64,000 bases of DNA from Dehalococcoidia bacterium (GTDB lineage Bacteria > Chloroflexota > Dehalococcoidia > Tepidiformales > Tepidiformaceae), in assembly GCA_020850615.1 (NCBI GenBank), contig JADZEI010000085.1:123040-187039 (forward strand). Reading direction: 5' to 3'. Below, piece by piece: positions 25,271 to 34,053 of the stretch (position 1 is the first letter of the stretch; each line of letters begins with the position of its first letter). The position numbers and the translations under genes were made by a program. The notes under the pieces are model-generated. The model was not told where the DNA came from. It did no database searches and saw nothing but the letters and a program-made list of their open reading frames with translations.

Positions 25271-26878
25271 CTACGGGCGCTTCGGCGTGGCCTTCTTCAG
25301 GTTCACCGGCAGGCCATGGAGGGTGAGCTGCGGGTGCGCCAGCAGCTTCTTCGCCGAGCCCGGCTTCACCTCCACGAAGGCGAACCGGTCGTACACGTCG
25401 ATGCTGCCGACCGTGGTTGGCGCGACGCCGGCCTGGTCCGAGAACTCGCGCAGGAGCTCCTGCGGCGATACGCCCCGCTTGCGCCCGGCATCGAGGAAGA
25501 GCCGCACCATGCCGTGCTCGCTCGGCGCCGCCTCGGCCGCGCGGACATCGTCGTCCGATTCGGCTTCCGGCCGGGTGCCGTCGGTCCGCGCGGGGACTTC
25601 GCCGCCGTCGGCCAGGTAGAGCGCGGCGAGCGCGATCTCCCGCGCCTCGTAGTCCGGTGCGAGCGCGGCGAAGACGTCGGCGTAGGTGTTCCCGGCGCGC
25701 GCGTCGATCGTGGTGCGCAGCGCTTCGAGGTACGCCTCCCGGCGGCGCGCGACGATGTCTTCGACCGTGGGCAGCCGGAGCGGCTTCATCTTCGTGCGGG
25801 TCTGCTGCTCGATGAGCCGGAGCAGCCGCATCTCGCGGGGCGTGATCAGCGTGACCGCTTCGCCCTTCTTGCCCATGCGCCCGGTGCGGCCGATGCGGTG
25901 CACGTAGGCGTCGGCGTCGTCCGGGATGTCGTAGTTGATCACGTGCGTGACGTCCGGGATGTCGAGCCCGCGGGCGGCCACGTCTGTGGCGACGAGGAGC
26001 TCGACGCGGCCGTCGCGGAAGGCGCGGAGCTGCTGCTCGCGCTGCCCCTGGCTGATGTCGCCGTGGATGGCGGCGGTCTTGTAGCCGCGCGCTTCCAGCG
26101 CCTCGGTCAGCGCGTCCACTTCGCGCTTCGTGCGGCAGAAGATGATCGCGGACTGGGGCGATTCGAAGTCGAGGATGAGGGTGAGGACGTCGAGCTTGGC
26201 GCGGTAGGGCACCTGGTACCAGAACTGCCGCGTCTGCGGTGCGGTCGCCGTCTCTTGCTGGATGGTGACGCGGCGCGGCTCGCGCAGGTAGCTCTGGGCC
26301 AGGTCCTCGATCCGGGCCGGGATCGTCGCCGAAAAGAGCCCGATCTGCCGCTCCGCCGGCACCTTGTCGAGGATGAACTCGATGTCTTCGATGAAGCCCA
26401 TGTCGAGCATCTCGTCCGCTTCGTCGAGGACGAGGGTGCGCACGGTGTCGAGCTCGAGCGTGCCCCGGCGGATGTGGTCCATCACCCTGCCGGGCGTGCC
26501 GACGACCACCTGGACGCCGCCGCGGAGCGCCCGGAGCTGCCGGTCGTAGGGCTGCCCGCCATAGAGCGGCACCACGGTCACGCCGCGCACCCGCCCGAGC
26601 GCGTGCACCGCCTCCGCGACCTGTACGGCCAGCTCCCGCGTGGGCACGATGACGGCCGCCTGGACCGTGCGGTCTCCTGCCACCACGCGTTCGACGATGG
26701 GGATGCTGTAGGCCGCGGTCTTGCCGGTGCCGGTCTGCGCCTGGGCGATAACGTCGCCGCCGGCGAGGAGCGCGGGGATGGCCTGCGCCTGGATCGGGCT
26801 CGGCTCCTCGTATCCGAGGTCTTCGATCGCGCGCAACACCTCGTCGCCCAGGCCCAGCCCCTCGAATCCGTCCGGCAT
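25271..26878 (-). CDS. deaD: DEAD-box RNA helicase with C-terminal RNA-binding domain
   Basis: 535-residue DEAD-box helicase. Motifs in order: PSPIQAQAIP (Q), AQTGTGKT (I), PTREL (Ia), GTPGR (Ib), DEAD (II), SAT (III), FCRTK (IV), ATDVAARGLDIP (V) and HRIGRTGR (VI). The last ~75 residues (MVRLFLDAGRKRGVSPQELL onward, with VNLKKATPKRP) match the DbpA/CsdA-type RNA-binding domain. It would remodel structured RNA in ribosome assembly or cold adaptation. ATG 26878. It is divergent from the methyltransferase and convergent, with a 1-bp gap, with the ACAD-like gene. Confidence 0.94.
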   Translation of the reverse strand: MPDGFEGLGLGDEVLRAIEDLGYEEPSPIQAQAIPALLAGGDVIAQAQTGTGKTAAYSIPIVERVVAGDRTVQAAVIVPTRELAVQVAEAVHALGRVRGVTVVPLYGGQPYDRQLRALRGGVQVVVGTPGRVMDHIRRGTLELDTVRTLVLDEADEMLDMGFIEDIEFILDKVPAERQIGLFSATIPARIEDLAQSYLREPRRVTIQQETATAPQTRQFWYQVPYRAKLDVLTLILDFESPQSAIIFCRTKREVDALTEALEARGYKTAAIHGDISQGQREQQLRAFRDGRVELLVATDVAARGLDIPDVTHVINYDIPDDADAYVHRIGRTGRMGKKGEAVTLITPREMRLLRLIEQQTRTKMKPLRLPTVEDIVARRREAYLEALRTTIDARAGNTYADVFAALAPDYEAREIALAALYLADGGEVPARTDGTRPEAESDDDVRAAEAAPSEHGMVRLFLDAGRKRGVSPQELLREFSDQAGVAPTTVGSIDVYDRFAFVEVKPGSAKKLLAHPQLTLHGLPVNLKKATPKRP

Positions 26879-26954
26879 CTCACTACCCCCGCCGGGCGCG
26901 AACGGCCCGCGCGTTCGATTGTCGCCGCAGTGCGCGTTAGGGGCGCAGGCGCGC

Positions 26955-26960
26955 TATCGT
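26955..26960 (+). promoter_or_regulatory. -10 box (TATCGT) of a leaderless gene
   Basis: TATCGT lies exactly 6 nt before ATG 26967, with no ribosome binding site between. It lies in the divergent region between the helicase and the methyltransferase. Confidence 0.55.
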
Positions 26961-26966
26961 CAGCGC

Positions 26967-27563
26967 ATGACGACAGGACCCACCGGGGAACCGGAGAACC
27001 GCTGGCTCAGCGAACGGCGCGTTTCGGGCGACGTTTACGACGCGGGCTACGAACGGCGCGCCGCCGCCGGCGAGAACGTGCACGGCGAGGCCGACCTGCT
27101 CGAGTGGCTCGGTGGCCGCTCGGTGCTCGATGCGGGCTGCGGCACCGGCCGGGTGGCGCGGGAGCTCGCCCGGCGCGGCTTCGACGTCGCCGGCGTGGAC
27201 ATCGACCTGGAGATGCTCGCGACGGCCCGGCGCAAGGCCCCGGACCTCGACTGGCAGCTCGGCGACCTGGCCACGATCGAGCTCGGGCGCACGTTCGAGA
27301 CGATCGTGATGGCCGGGAACGTGATGATCTTCGTCGCGCCGGGCAGCGAAGGCGCCGTGCTCGCGAACATGGCACGCCACCTCGGCCCGGGCGGCCAGCT
27401 CGTCGCCGGGTTCCAGCTCCAGCCGGGGCGGCTCACGCTCGAACGGTACGACGAGCTCGCCGCGGCCGCCGGGCTCGTCCTCGCCGAGCGCTGGGCGACC
27501 TGGGACCGCGAGCCCTTCGTGCCCGGCGGCGGCTACGCTGTCTCCGTGCACCGCCCGCGGTAG
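26967..27563 (+). CDS. Class I SAM-dependent methyltransferase
   Basis: 198-residue Rossmann methyltransferase. SAM motif I is VLDAGCGTGRVARELARRG, with the acidic motif II VAGVDIDLEMLATARRK and motif III-IV region DWQLGDLATIEL. The substrate is not predictable; it resembles small UbiE/Tam-like enzymes. The start is fixed by the -10 box 6 nt upstream. It converges with the LLM gene with only 3 bp between stops. Confidence 0.88.
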   Translation: MTTGPTGEPENRWLSERRVSGDVYDAGYERRAAAGENVHGEADLLEWLGGRSVLDAGCGTGRVARELARRGFDVAGVDIDLEMLATARRKAPDLDWQLGDLATIELGRTFETIVMAGNVMIFVAPGSEGAVLANMARHLGPGGQLVAGFQLQPGRLTLERYDELAAAAGLVLAERWATWDREPFVPGGGYAVSVHRPR

Positions 27564-27566
27564 GGC

Positions 27567-28580
27567 TCAGGCGAAGGCGGGCATCACCGCGTCGCGTACC
27601 TGTTCGAGGCACTCCTGGCCGATGGCCGCCGGGAGGCCGCCGATCATCGGGTTCAGCTTGAGCTTCGCCCGGCCGGGGTCGTGCGCCTCCATGGCCTTGC
27701 CGAGCTCGATCGCCTGCTCCGGCGTGAGGACGGCGTGGCCGCCGCGCGCGAGGAGCTCGTCCGGCGTGTCGGCCCACTGATACGGCCCGAACGACAGGTT
27801 GCCGGCGAAGTCCGCATAGCTGTTGTTCGCCGCGAGCGCGTGCGGGCCGACCTTCGCCCAGGCCGCCTCCGGGTCGCGCGCCACCCAGAGCAGGTTCGCC
27901 GGCTGGCGCGGTGTGTCCTTGCCCGGGACGATGCCCGGGTCCTTGCCCAGCGCCCGCATCTCCTCCGCCCAGAACCGCCAGAGGCCCGGGTGGATCGGCT
28001 CGTACTCGTCCGCCACCCGTGCCGCGCGCCGTGCCGACGCCGGGGAGGCGCCGCCCATGCGGACCTTCGGGCGCGGCTGCTGGACCGGCTTTGGCTTCAC
28101 GCAGACGCTGGTCAGCTTCCAGTAGCGGCCGTCGTAGTCGAACGGCTCCTCCTCGGTCCAGCAGCGCTTGAGGATCTCGACGCCCTCCTCCATGCGCCCG
28201 CCGCGCTGCTTCATGCTCAGCCCGAAGCCCTCGTACTCCACCGGCCGGTAGCCAGCGCCGACGGTCAGGTCCAGCCGCCCGCCGCTGAAGATGTCGACCA
28301 TCGCGGTGTCTTCCGCGAGCCGCACGGGGTGGTGGAGCGGCAGCAGCACCAGGCTGATGCCCAGCCGCAGCCGCTTCGTCCGAGCCGCAGCTGCCGCGGC
28401 GACCACGACCGGGTTGGGCATGTACCCATCGTCGGAGAAGTGGTGCTCGGCCAGCGTGAGCGAGGTGAAGCCGTTCTGGTCGGCCCACTGCACCTGGTCG
28501 AGGAACTCACCGTAGTGGAGGTCGGACGGGCGGCCGAAGTGCGGCGGGTTGCGAAGGTCGTAGGCGATCTCAAACTTCAC
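27567..28580 (-). CDS. LLM-class flavin-dependent oxidoreductase
   Basis: 337-residue luciferase-like monooxygenase of the bacterial TIM-barrel family: MKFEIAYDLRNPPHFG, FTSLTLAEHHFSDDGYMPNP, RLRLGISLVLLPLHHPVRLA and FSGGRLDLTVGAGYRPVEYE are typical. It uses FMNH2 or F420; the cofactor cannot be decided here. The GTG at 28580 is 5 nt after GGAGG. It is divergent from the phosphotriesterase-family gene, in a cluster with a CoA-transferase and an SDR. Confidence 0.9.
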   Translation of the reverse strand: MKFEIAYDLRNPPHFGRPSDLHYGEFLDQVQWADQNGFTSLTLAEHHFSDDGYMPNPVVVAAAAAARTKRLRLGISLVLLPLHHPVRLAEDTAMVDIFSGGRLDLTVGAGYRPVEYEGFGLSMKQRGGRMEEGVEILKRCWTEEEPFDYDGRYWKLTSVCVKPKPVQQPRPKVRMGGASPASARRAARVADEYEPIHPGLWRFWAEEMRALGKDPGIVPGKDTPRQPANLLWVARDPEAAWAKVGPHALAANNSYADFAGNLSFGPYQWADTPDELLARGGHAVLTPEQAIELGKAMEAHDPGRAKLKLNPMIGGLPAAIGQECLEQVRDAVMPAFA

Positions 28581-28730
28581 GGGCGCCTCCAAGTGGCGAG
28601 GATGGCGGCCGCGAAGGGCCGGCGCGCTCTTCCTACCAGCCGCGGCGGGGCGCGGCAAGGCCGTATGCGCGATCGCCGTGCCCCAAACGCCCGCCACTTC
28701 GGTAGGATGCGGCGCCGAAGGAGAATCACC

Positions 28731-29672
28731 ATGGCAACGGTCGAAACGGTCCTGGGCCCGGTCGAGGGCGCGCAACTCGGCTTCACGCTGAGCCACGAAC
28801 ACGTGCTCATCTCCATGGGCAACGACGCCCGCAACTACCCCTGGCGCTTCGACTGGGAGGCCACCCGCGCGAACGCCATCCGCGAGCTCTCCGAAGCGAA
28901 GGCCGGCGGCGTCGACTCGATGATCGACCTCAGCACGCCCGACCTGGGCCGCGACGTGACGTTCATGCGCGACGTTTCGCAGGCGTCGGGCGTGAACCTC
29001 ATCGCCGCCACCGGCATCTGGCGCGACGTGCCGCGTTCGTTCTGGCTGCGCGACATCGACGACAGCGCGGATATCTTCGTCCACGAGATCGAAGTCGGGA
29101 TCGAAGACACGGACATCAAGGCCGGCGTGATCAAGGTCGCGAACGACGCCGGCGGGGTCACGCCCGAAGCCGAGCGCGTGCTCCGGGCGGCGGCGCGCGC
29201 CTGCAAGCGCACCGGGTCGCCGATCAGCACGCACCACTGGGCGCCGGAGCAGGTGGGCCGCCGCCAGGTCGAGCTTTTCGCCCTCGAAGGCACGCCCATG
29301 GACCGCGTCGCGATCGGCCACTGCGGCGACAGCACGGACGTCGGCTACCTCGAATCGATGCTGCGCGCGGGCGTGTACCTCTCGATGGACCGGTACCCCG
29401 GCGGCCCCGGCCGCCCGACCTGGGAGCAGCGCAACGAGACCGTGAAGGCGCTGATCGAACGCGGTTGGGTGGACCGGCTGATGCTCGGGCACGACCACGC
29501 GCCCATGCCGGTGGTGAAGGGCCAGGTGGGCTACACGCCCTCGACGCCGACGCGCTACCTCCACCTGAGCACGGTCGCTCTCCCCGGGCTGCGGGCGATC
29601 GGGGTGGGCGAGGAGCAGATCCACACCATGATGGTGGAGGTGCCCCGCCGGTTCCTTACCGGCCGCGCCTGA
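28731..29672 (+). CDS. Phosphotriesterase-family metal hydrolase
   Basis: 313-residue amidohydrolase-superfamily protein of the PTE/PLL family. The ligands are all present: His-x-His in TLSHEHVLI, the carbamylated Lys in AGVIKVAND, His in STHHW, His in IGHCGD and Asp in MLGHDHAP, so a binuclear metal centre is expected. The natural activity is usually lactonase or an unknown ester rather than phosphotriesters. GAAGGAG precedes ATG 28731 and a TAGGAT box lies ~24 nt upstream. It precedes a CoA-transferase on the same strand. Confidence 0.88.
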   Translation: MATVETVLGPVEGAQLGFTLSHEHVLISMGNDARNYPWRFDWEATRANAIRELSEAKAGGVDSMIDLSTPDLGRDVTFMRDVSQASGVNLIAATGIWRDVPRSFWLRDIDDSADIFVHEIEVGIEDTDIKAGVIKVANDAGGVTPEAERVLRAAARACKRTGSPISTHHWAPEQVGRRQVELFALEGTPMDRVAIGHCGDSTDVGYLESMLRAGVYLSMDRYPGGPGRPTWEQRNETVKALIERGWVDRLMLGHDHAPMPVVKGQVGYTPSTPTRYLHLSTVALPGLRAIGVGEEQIHTMMVEVPRRFLTGRA

Positions 29673-29736
29673 CTCGCTCTCCGGGAGGCCGTGAAGGCGT
29701 AGAATCCGGCCGGGACCCACCCCCGGGGGAATTGCC

Positions 29737-30945
29737 ATGCCTGGCGCGCTCGAACGCATCCGCATCCTGGACCTGACCCAGTACGAAGCCGGGACGTCGG
29801 CCACGCAGCTGCTCGCGTGGCTCGGCGCCGATGTCGTGAAGGTCGAGCCGCCTGGGATGGGCGACCCCGGCCGCGGCCTCGGCGCGCGCGTCATCGGCGA
29901 GAAGCTCGTCGATTCGATGTACTTCCTGAACCTGAACGGGAACAAGCGCGCCATCACGCTCGACCTGAAGTCCGAGCGCGGCAAGGAGCTCTTCCTCCAG
30001 CTCCTGCCCCACTTCGATGTGGTCGCGGAGAACTACGCCTACGGCGTCATGGAGTCGTTCGGGCTCGGCTACGACCGCCTCCGAGAAGCGCACCCGCCGA
30101 TCATCTACGCGACCGTGAAGGGCTTCGGGACGACGGGCCCGTACGCGCACTACAAGAGCTTCGACATGATCGCGCAGGCGACGGGCGGCAGCATGTCCAT
30201 CACCGGCGAGGCGGACGGCCCACCGATCCGCTCGGGCGTGACCTACGGCGATACCGGCACGGGCGTGCACCTCGCCGTCGGCATCCTCGCGGCCTACATC
30301 CAGCGGCTCGAGACCGGCGAAGGCCAGCACGTCGAGGTTTCGATGCAGGAGGCGATCGCCAACATCGCCCGCATCGGGCTCAACCAGCGCGAGTTCTTCG
30401 GCGACCCGGTGCCGCGGCAGGGGAACGACCTTCGCGGGCTGACGCCGACCAATGCCTACCCCACGAAGCCGTTCGGGCCGAATGACTACGTCTACATCTC
30501 GGGCGTGTCCGGGCGGATGATCGAGTCGCTCATGGTCTGCCTCGGGCACCCGGAGCTCATCGACGACCCGCGACTGCAGTCGGGGCCGAGCCGGCGCCAC
30601 AACGCCGACTGGCTGCACGGCCTGATCAACGAATGGATGGCGACGCGCACGAAGTGGGAGGCGATGGCCGAGCTCCAGGAGTTCGGCGTGCCCTGCGGCG
30701 CCGTGTTCGATAGCGGCGACATCTTCAGCAACGAGCACTTCCACGCCCGCGGCATGGTGCGCGAGGTGGAGCACCCGACGCGCGGGCTGGTGCAGCTGCT
30801 GGGCAACCCGGTGCGCCTTTCCGCTTCGCCCACGGAGTTCGAGGCGGCGCCGCTCCTGGGCCGCGACACCGACGAGGTGCTCCGTGCCGAGCTCGGCCTC
30901 GACGATGCGGCGCTCGAAGGGCTTCGCGAGCACCGCGTGATCTGA
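29737..30945 (+). CDS. Family III CoA-transferase, third copy
   Basis: 402-residue CaiB/BaiF-family protein. N-terminus IRILDLTQYEAGTSATQLLA; GADVVKVEPPG; LNGNKRAITLDLKSERGKEL; catalytic-Asp segment SGVTYGDTGTGVHLAVGI, matching the position of Asp169 in formyl-CoA transferase; RLETGEGQHVEVSMQ. Closer in sequence to Frc-like enzymes than the tandem pair at 3.9-6.4 kb. A TAGAAT box lies 35 nt upstream. It probably acts on the acid or CoA product made by its neighbours; substrate unknown. Confidence 0.91.
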   Translation: MPGALERIRILDLTQYEAGTSATQLLAWLGADVVKVEPPGMGDPGRGLGARVIGEKLVDSMYFLNLNGNKRAITLDLKSERGKELFLQLLPHFDVVAENYAYGVMESFGLGYDRLREAHPPIIYATVKGFGTTGPYAHYKSFDMIAQATGGSMSITGEADGPPIRSGVTYGDTGTGVHLAVGILAAYIQRLETGEGQHVEVSMQEAIANIARIGLNQREFFGDPVPRQGNDLRGLTPTNAYPTKPFGPNDYVYISGVSGRMIESLMVCLGHPELIDDPRLQSGPSRRHNADWLHGLINEWMATRTKWEAMAELQEFGVPCGAVFDSGDIFSNEHFHARGMVREVEHPTRGLVQLLGNPVRLSASPTEFEAAPLLGRDTDEVLRAELGLDDAALEGLREHRVI

Positions 30946-31050
30946 CTGAGCAGCCGCTAAGTGTTGGTTCCGTTACGCTGCGCCGAGAGGCCTTGAACCG
31001 ACCCCGGCATATTGCTGAAATAGGCCCGCGACCCCAGCAAGAGGAACTGA

Positions 31051-31281
31051 ATGCCCGCCGCAAACCGCGCCATCGAGCTTCGCCCACGGGCGAAAGAGAA
31101 CGTCTCCGACCCGAACGGCACGACCTACAAGGTGTACACGTACGGGCGGCTCCGCGGTGCCATCATGCCCATACCCGAAGACGAGGAGGGCAACCGCTGG
31201 ACCGCCCTCGACCTTACCGGGACGACGACGAACTTCCGCTACCGGAACCAGGCGCGCGACCACCTGGTCAACCAGCCCTGA
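31051..31281 (+). CDS. Small conserved-looking hypothetical protein
   Basis: 76 residues, mixed charge, no transmembrane segment: TYKVYTYGRLRGAIMPIPED, then WTALDLTGTTTNFRYRNQAR. AAGAGGAA lies 6-7 nt upstream of the ATG. The balanced composition, unlike the Arg/Pro-rich chance frames around it, argues that it is real. Function unknown. Confidence 0.65.
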   Translation: MPAANRAIELRPRAKENVSDPNGTTYKVYTYGRLRGAIMPIPEDEEGNRWTALDLTGTTTNFRYRNQARDHLVNQP

Positions 31282-31332
31282 GCTCCCGGGCGGCGCGCCC
31301 GGTTCGCCGCGTGCGCGTATAACTGGCGCATC

Positions 31333-32106
31333 ATGCGAAACACCAAGCTCAGCCGATCAGTCGAAGGCAAGGTCGTCCTTGTCACCGGTGCCGCCAGCGG
31401 TATGGGCCGCGCCACCGCCCTCCTCTTCGCCGACGAAGGCGCGCTCGTCGCCGCCTGCGACCGCGATGCGAGCATCGATGAGGTCGGCGCCGCCATCGCC
31501 AGCGTGGGCAAAAAGGGCCGCGCCTTCCGCCTCGACGTGAGCGATCGCGCAGCCGTGGAACGCGTCGTGGGCGAAGTCGTGGCCGAATACGGCGGCCTGG
31601 ACATCCTCGTGAACAACGCTGGCATCTCGCGCCGGACGCCGGTCGATGCCGAGAATTTCGAGGACCTCTGGAACGAGACGCTGCTCGTAGACCTGACGGC
31701 GATGACGTACACGATCCGGGCCGCGCTGCCGCACCTGCGCAAGTCCGAAAGCCCGCGGATTGTGAACATCGCCTCGACCGAGGGTATCGGCGCGACGCCG
31801 GGGATCAGCCCGTACACCGCCGCGAAGCACGGCGTCGTCGGGCTCACGAAGTCGCTCGCGGTGGAGCTCGGCCGTGAAGGCATCACGGTGAACTGCATCT
31901 GCCCCGGCCCCATCCGCACGGGCATGACCCAGGCGATCCCGGAAGAGCAGAAGCTGCAGTACGCGAAGCGCCGCACCGCCCTCGGCCGCTACGGCGACCC
32001 GGAGGAGGTCGCGCAGATGACGCTGAGCCTGACCCTGCCCGCCGCCTCGTTCCTCACCGGCGCGATCATCCCGGTGGACGGCGGCCTGACCATCCGCCGG
32101 GCGTAG
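31333..32106 (+). CDS. Short-chain dehydrogenase/reductase, FabG-like
   Basis: 257-residue classical SDR. NAD(P) motif TGAASGMG, NNAG, catalytic Ser in NIASTEG, YTAAK, and PGPIRTGM. An Asp after beta-2 (ACDRDAS) favours NAD. The C-terminus FLTGAIIPVDGGLTIRRA is typical. TATAAC ends 9 nt before the ATG, so the mRNA leader is very short. It converges with the ABC transporter operon across the terminator at 32132-32157. Confidence 0.92.
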   Translation: MRNTKLSRSVEGKVVLVTGAASGMGRATALLFADEGALVAACDRDASIDEVGAAIASVGKKGRAFRLDVSDRAAVERVVGEVVAEYGGLDILVNNAGISRRTPVDAENFEDLWNETLLVDLTAMTYTIRAALPHLRKSESPRIVNIASTEGIGATPGISPYTAAKHGVVGLTKSLAVELGREGITVNCICPGPIRTGMTQAIPEEQKLQYAKRRTALGRYGDPEEVAQMTLSLTLPAASFLTGAIIPVDGGLTIRRA

Positions 32107-32131
32107 GCCCCGGCACCGAAGTCGAAACAGC

Positions 32132-32171
32132 GAGGCCCGGGCAACTGCCCGGGCCTCGTGGTGTGTCGCGC
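32132..32171. terminator. Terminator hairpin with conserved flank (element copy 1)
   Basis: 11-bp stem GAGGCCCGGGC/GCCCGGGCCTC with AACT loop (32132-32157), followed by GGTGTGTCGCGC (32160-32171) that runs into the permease stop codon. The same stem, loop pattern and flank recur at 37443-37482. It is placed between convergent genes and has no U-run. Confidence 0.7.
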
Positions 32172-33052
32172 TATCGCCGGCGCCGGCCCGGCCGGTAGCC
32201 CGCCGAGGGCGGGTCGCCGAACGCATCGGCGAGGAGCGTGAGCGCGAGCATGAGCATGCCCAGGACCGCCGACGGGAAGGCCATGTACCACCACGCCTCC
32301 CGCATGTGCTGCCGCGACGCGTTGATGAGCCCGCCCAGCGACGGTTCGGGCGGGCGCTCCCCGAGGCCGAGGAAGCTCAGGGCGGCGGCGATGAGAATAG
32401 ATGCCGAGAGGGCCAGCGCCAGCTGCGTCAGCAGCGGCGGCAGCGCGTTCACGGCGATGTGGCGGACCACGACCCGGCCGGGCCCGGCGCCGAGCGCGCG
32501 CGCCGACTGGACATAGTCCTTGTTCTTCTGTGTGAGCGCCTGCGCGCGGGCGAGGCGGGCGAACGAGGGGACGTTAAACAGGGCCAGGGCCGCGCCCACC
32601 CCCAGCATCCCGGGGCCGACCACCGTGAGGACCGCGATCGCCGCGAGCATCCCGGGGAATGCAAGCCACGCATCGATCAGCCGCATCGCCAGCGCGTCCA
32701 GCCAGCCCGGCCCGTAGCCGGCCCAGAAGCCGAGCGTGGCGCCGGCGCTCGCACCGCAGATCACCGCCACGAGGCCGATCCCCAGCGATGTCCGCAGCCC
32801 GAAGAGCGTCCGCGCGAACAGGTCCCGGCGGAGTTCGTCGGTCCCGAAGGGATGCTCCCAGGACGGGGCGAGCAGCCGCGCCGGGGCATCCTGCGCCACC
32901 GGGTCACCGGCGAGGACCGGCGCGGCCGCGGCCAGCAGTACCAGGACCAGCAGGATGAAGATGCCCGCCCGGGCGCGGCGGTCGGCGGGCAACCGGATGC
33001 TCCGCCAGCGGGGCACCCGCACTTCGTAGGCGAGGTTCGTTATCGCGGTCAT
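32171..33052 (-). CDS. ABC transporter permease, DppC/OppC type
   Basis: 293-residue inner-membrane permease of peptide/nickel importers. N-terminal helix FILLVLVLLAAAAPVLA, then HPFGTDELRRDLFARTLFG, the usual DppC signature. The EAA loop is DYVQSARALGAGPGRVVVRH, which contacts the ATPase. Its ATG overlaps the stop of the upstream DppB-type gene (ATGA). Third gene of the SBP-DppB-DppC operon; no ATPase gene follows. Confidence 0.92.
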   Translation of the reverse strand: MTAITNLAYEVRVPRWRSIRLPADRRARAGIFILLVLVLLAAAAPVLAGDPVAQDAPARLLAPSWEHPFGTDELRRDLFARTLFGLRTSLGIGLVAVICGASAGATLGFWAGYGPGWLDALAMRLIDAWLAFPGMLAAIAVLTVVGPGMLGVGAALALFNVPSFARLARAQALTQKNKDYVQSARALGAGPGRVVVRHIAVNALPPLLTQLALALSASILIAAALSFLGLGERPPEPSLGGLINASRQHMREAWWYMAFPSAVLGMLMLALTLLADAFGDPPSAGYRPGRRRR

Positions 33053-33993
33053 GCCTGGCGCACCGCGGGGTCGGCCAGCCCGCAGGCGATGTCCGCCGCG
33101 AGGTTCACCACCACGAATGCGACGACGAGCACCAGCAGACCGCCCTGCACGACCGCGTAGTCGCGCACCTGGATCGCGTTGACCATGAGCCGCCCCATGC
33201 CCGGCCGGGTGAAGACCTGCTCGACAATGACTGCACCGCCGAGGAGCTGCCCCACCTGCAGCGAGGCCACCGTGATCACGGGGACGAGCGCGTTGCGCAG
33301 CGCGTGCCGCCACAGCACGGTGCGCTCCGCGAGCCCCTTCGCCCGGGCCGTGCGGACATAATCCTGGCGGCAGACCTGCGCGACCGCGGTCCGTGTGAAC
33401 CGCGCGAGGACTGCCGCCATCGCCACGGCGAGCGACACCGCGGGCAGGACCGCGCTTTCGAGCCCCCGCACGGGCGACTCGAGCACCGGCACGCGCCCGC
33501 TCGCCGGTAGCCAGCCCAGCTGCACGGCGAACACCCACAGCAGCACGGATGCGAGCACGAACCCCGGCACGGCGACTGCGACGACCGTCACGGCGGAGAC
33601 CACGACGTCGACACGCGAGCCCGGCCGCAGGCCCGCCACCGCGCCGAGGGGGACGCCGATCGCCAGGGCGAGCGGATAGGCGATCGCGGCGAGCTCCACC
33701 GTCGGCGGCAGGGCGATCGCGATGAGGCGGCGCACCGGCAGCCCCCGATCGTACGAGGTGCCGAAGTCGCCCTGGAGCGCCGCGCCCACCCACTGCACGT
33801 ACTGGACCGCGAGTGGCCGGTCGAGACCGAGGTCCTCGCGGATCGCTTCGACCTGGGCCGGCGGGGCTTCCTCGCCGGCGGCGAGCTCGGCCGGGTCGCC
33901 GGGCACGAGCCGGATGATCACGAACACGACCAGGCTGACGATGAACAGGACGGGCACCGCCTGGAGCAACCTGCCCGCGGCATAGGACAGCAT
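33049..33993 (-). CDS. ABC transporter permease, DppB/OppB type
   Basis: 314-residue permease with ~6 helices: MLSYAAGRLLQAVPVLFIVS start, RLVPGDPAELAAG, QYVQWVGAALQGDFGTSYD, EAA loop DYVRTARAKGLAERTVLWRH and PGMGRLMVNAIQVRDYAVVQ. All are standard DppB features. The ATG at 33993 has GGAGGG upstream; a GTG or ATG five codons earlier is possible. It lies 60 bp downstream of the solute-binding protein gene. Confidence 0.92.
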   Translation of the reverse strand: MLSYAAGRLLQAVPVLFIVSLVVFVIIRLVPGDPAELAAGEEAPPAQVEAIREDLGLDRPLAVQYVQWVGAALQGDFGTSYDRGLPVRRLIAIALPPTVELAAIAYPLALAIGVPLGAVAGLRPGSRVDVVVSAVTVVAVAVPGFVLASVLLWVFAVQLGWLPASGRVPVLESPVRGLESAVLPAVSLAVAMAAVLARFTRTAVAQVCRQDYVRTARAKGLAERTVLWRHALRNALVPVITVASLQVGQLLGGAVIVEQVFTRPGMGRLMVNAIQVRDYAVVQGGLLVLVVAFVVVNLAADIACGLADPAVRQA

Positions 33994-34053
33994 GGGACAT
34001 CCCTCCATGTGCCCGGGGCGGCGCCCCGCCCCACCGTCCCGGGCACCGCGTGG

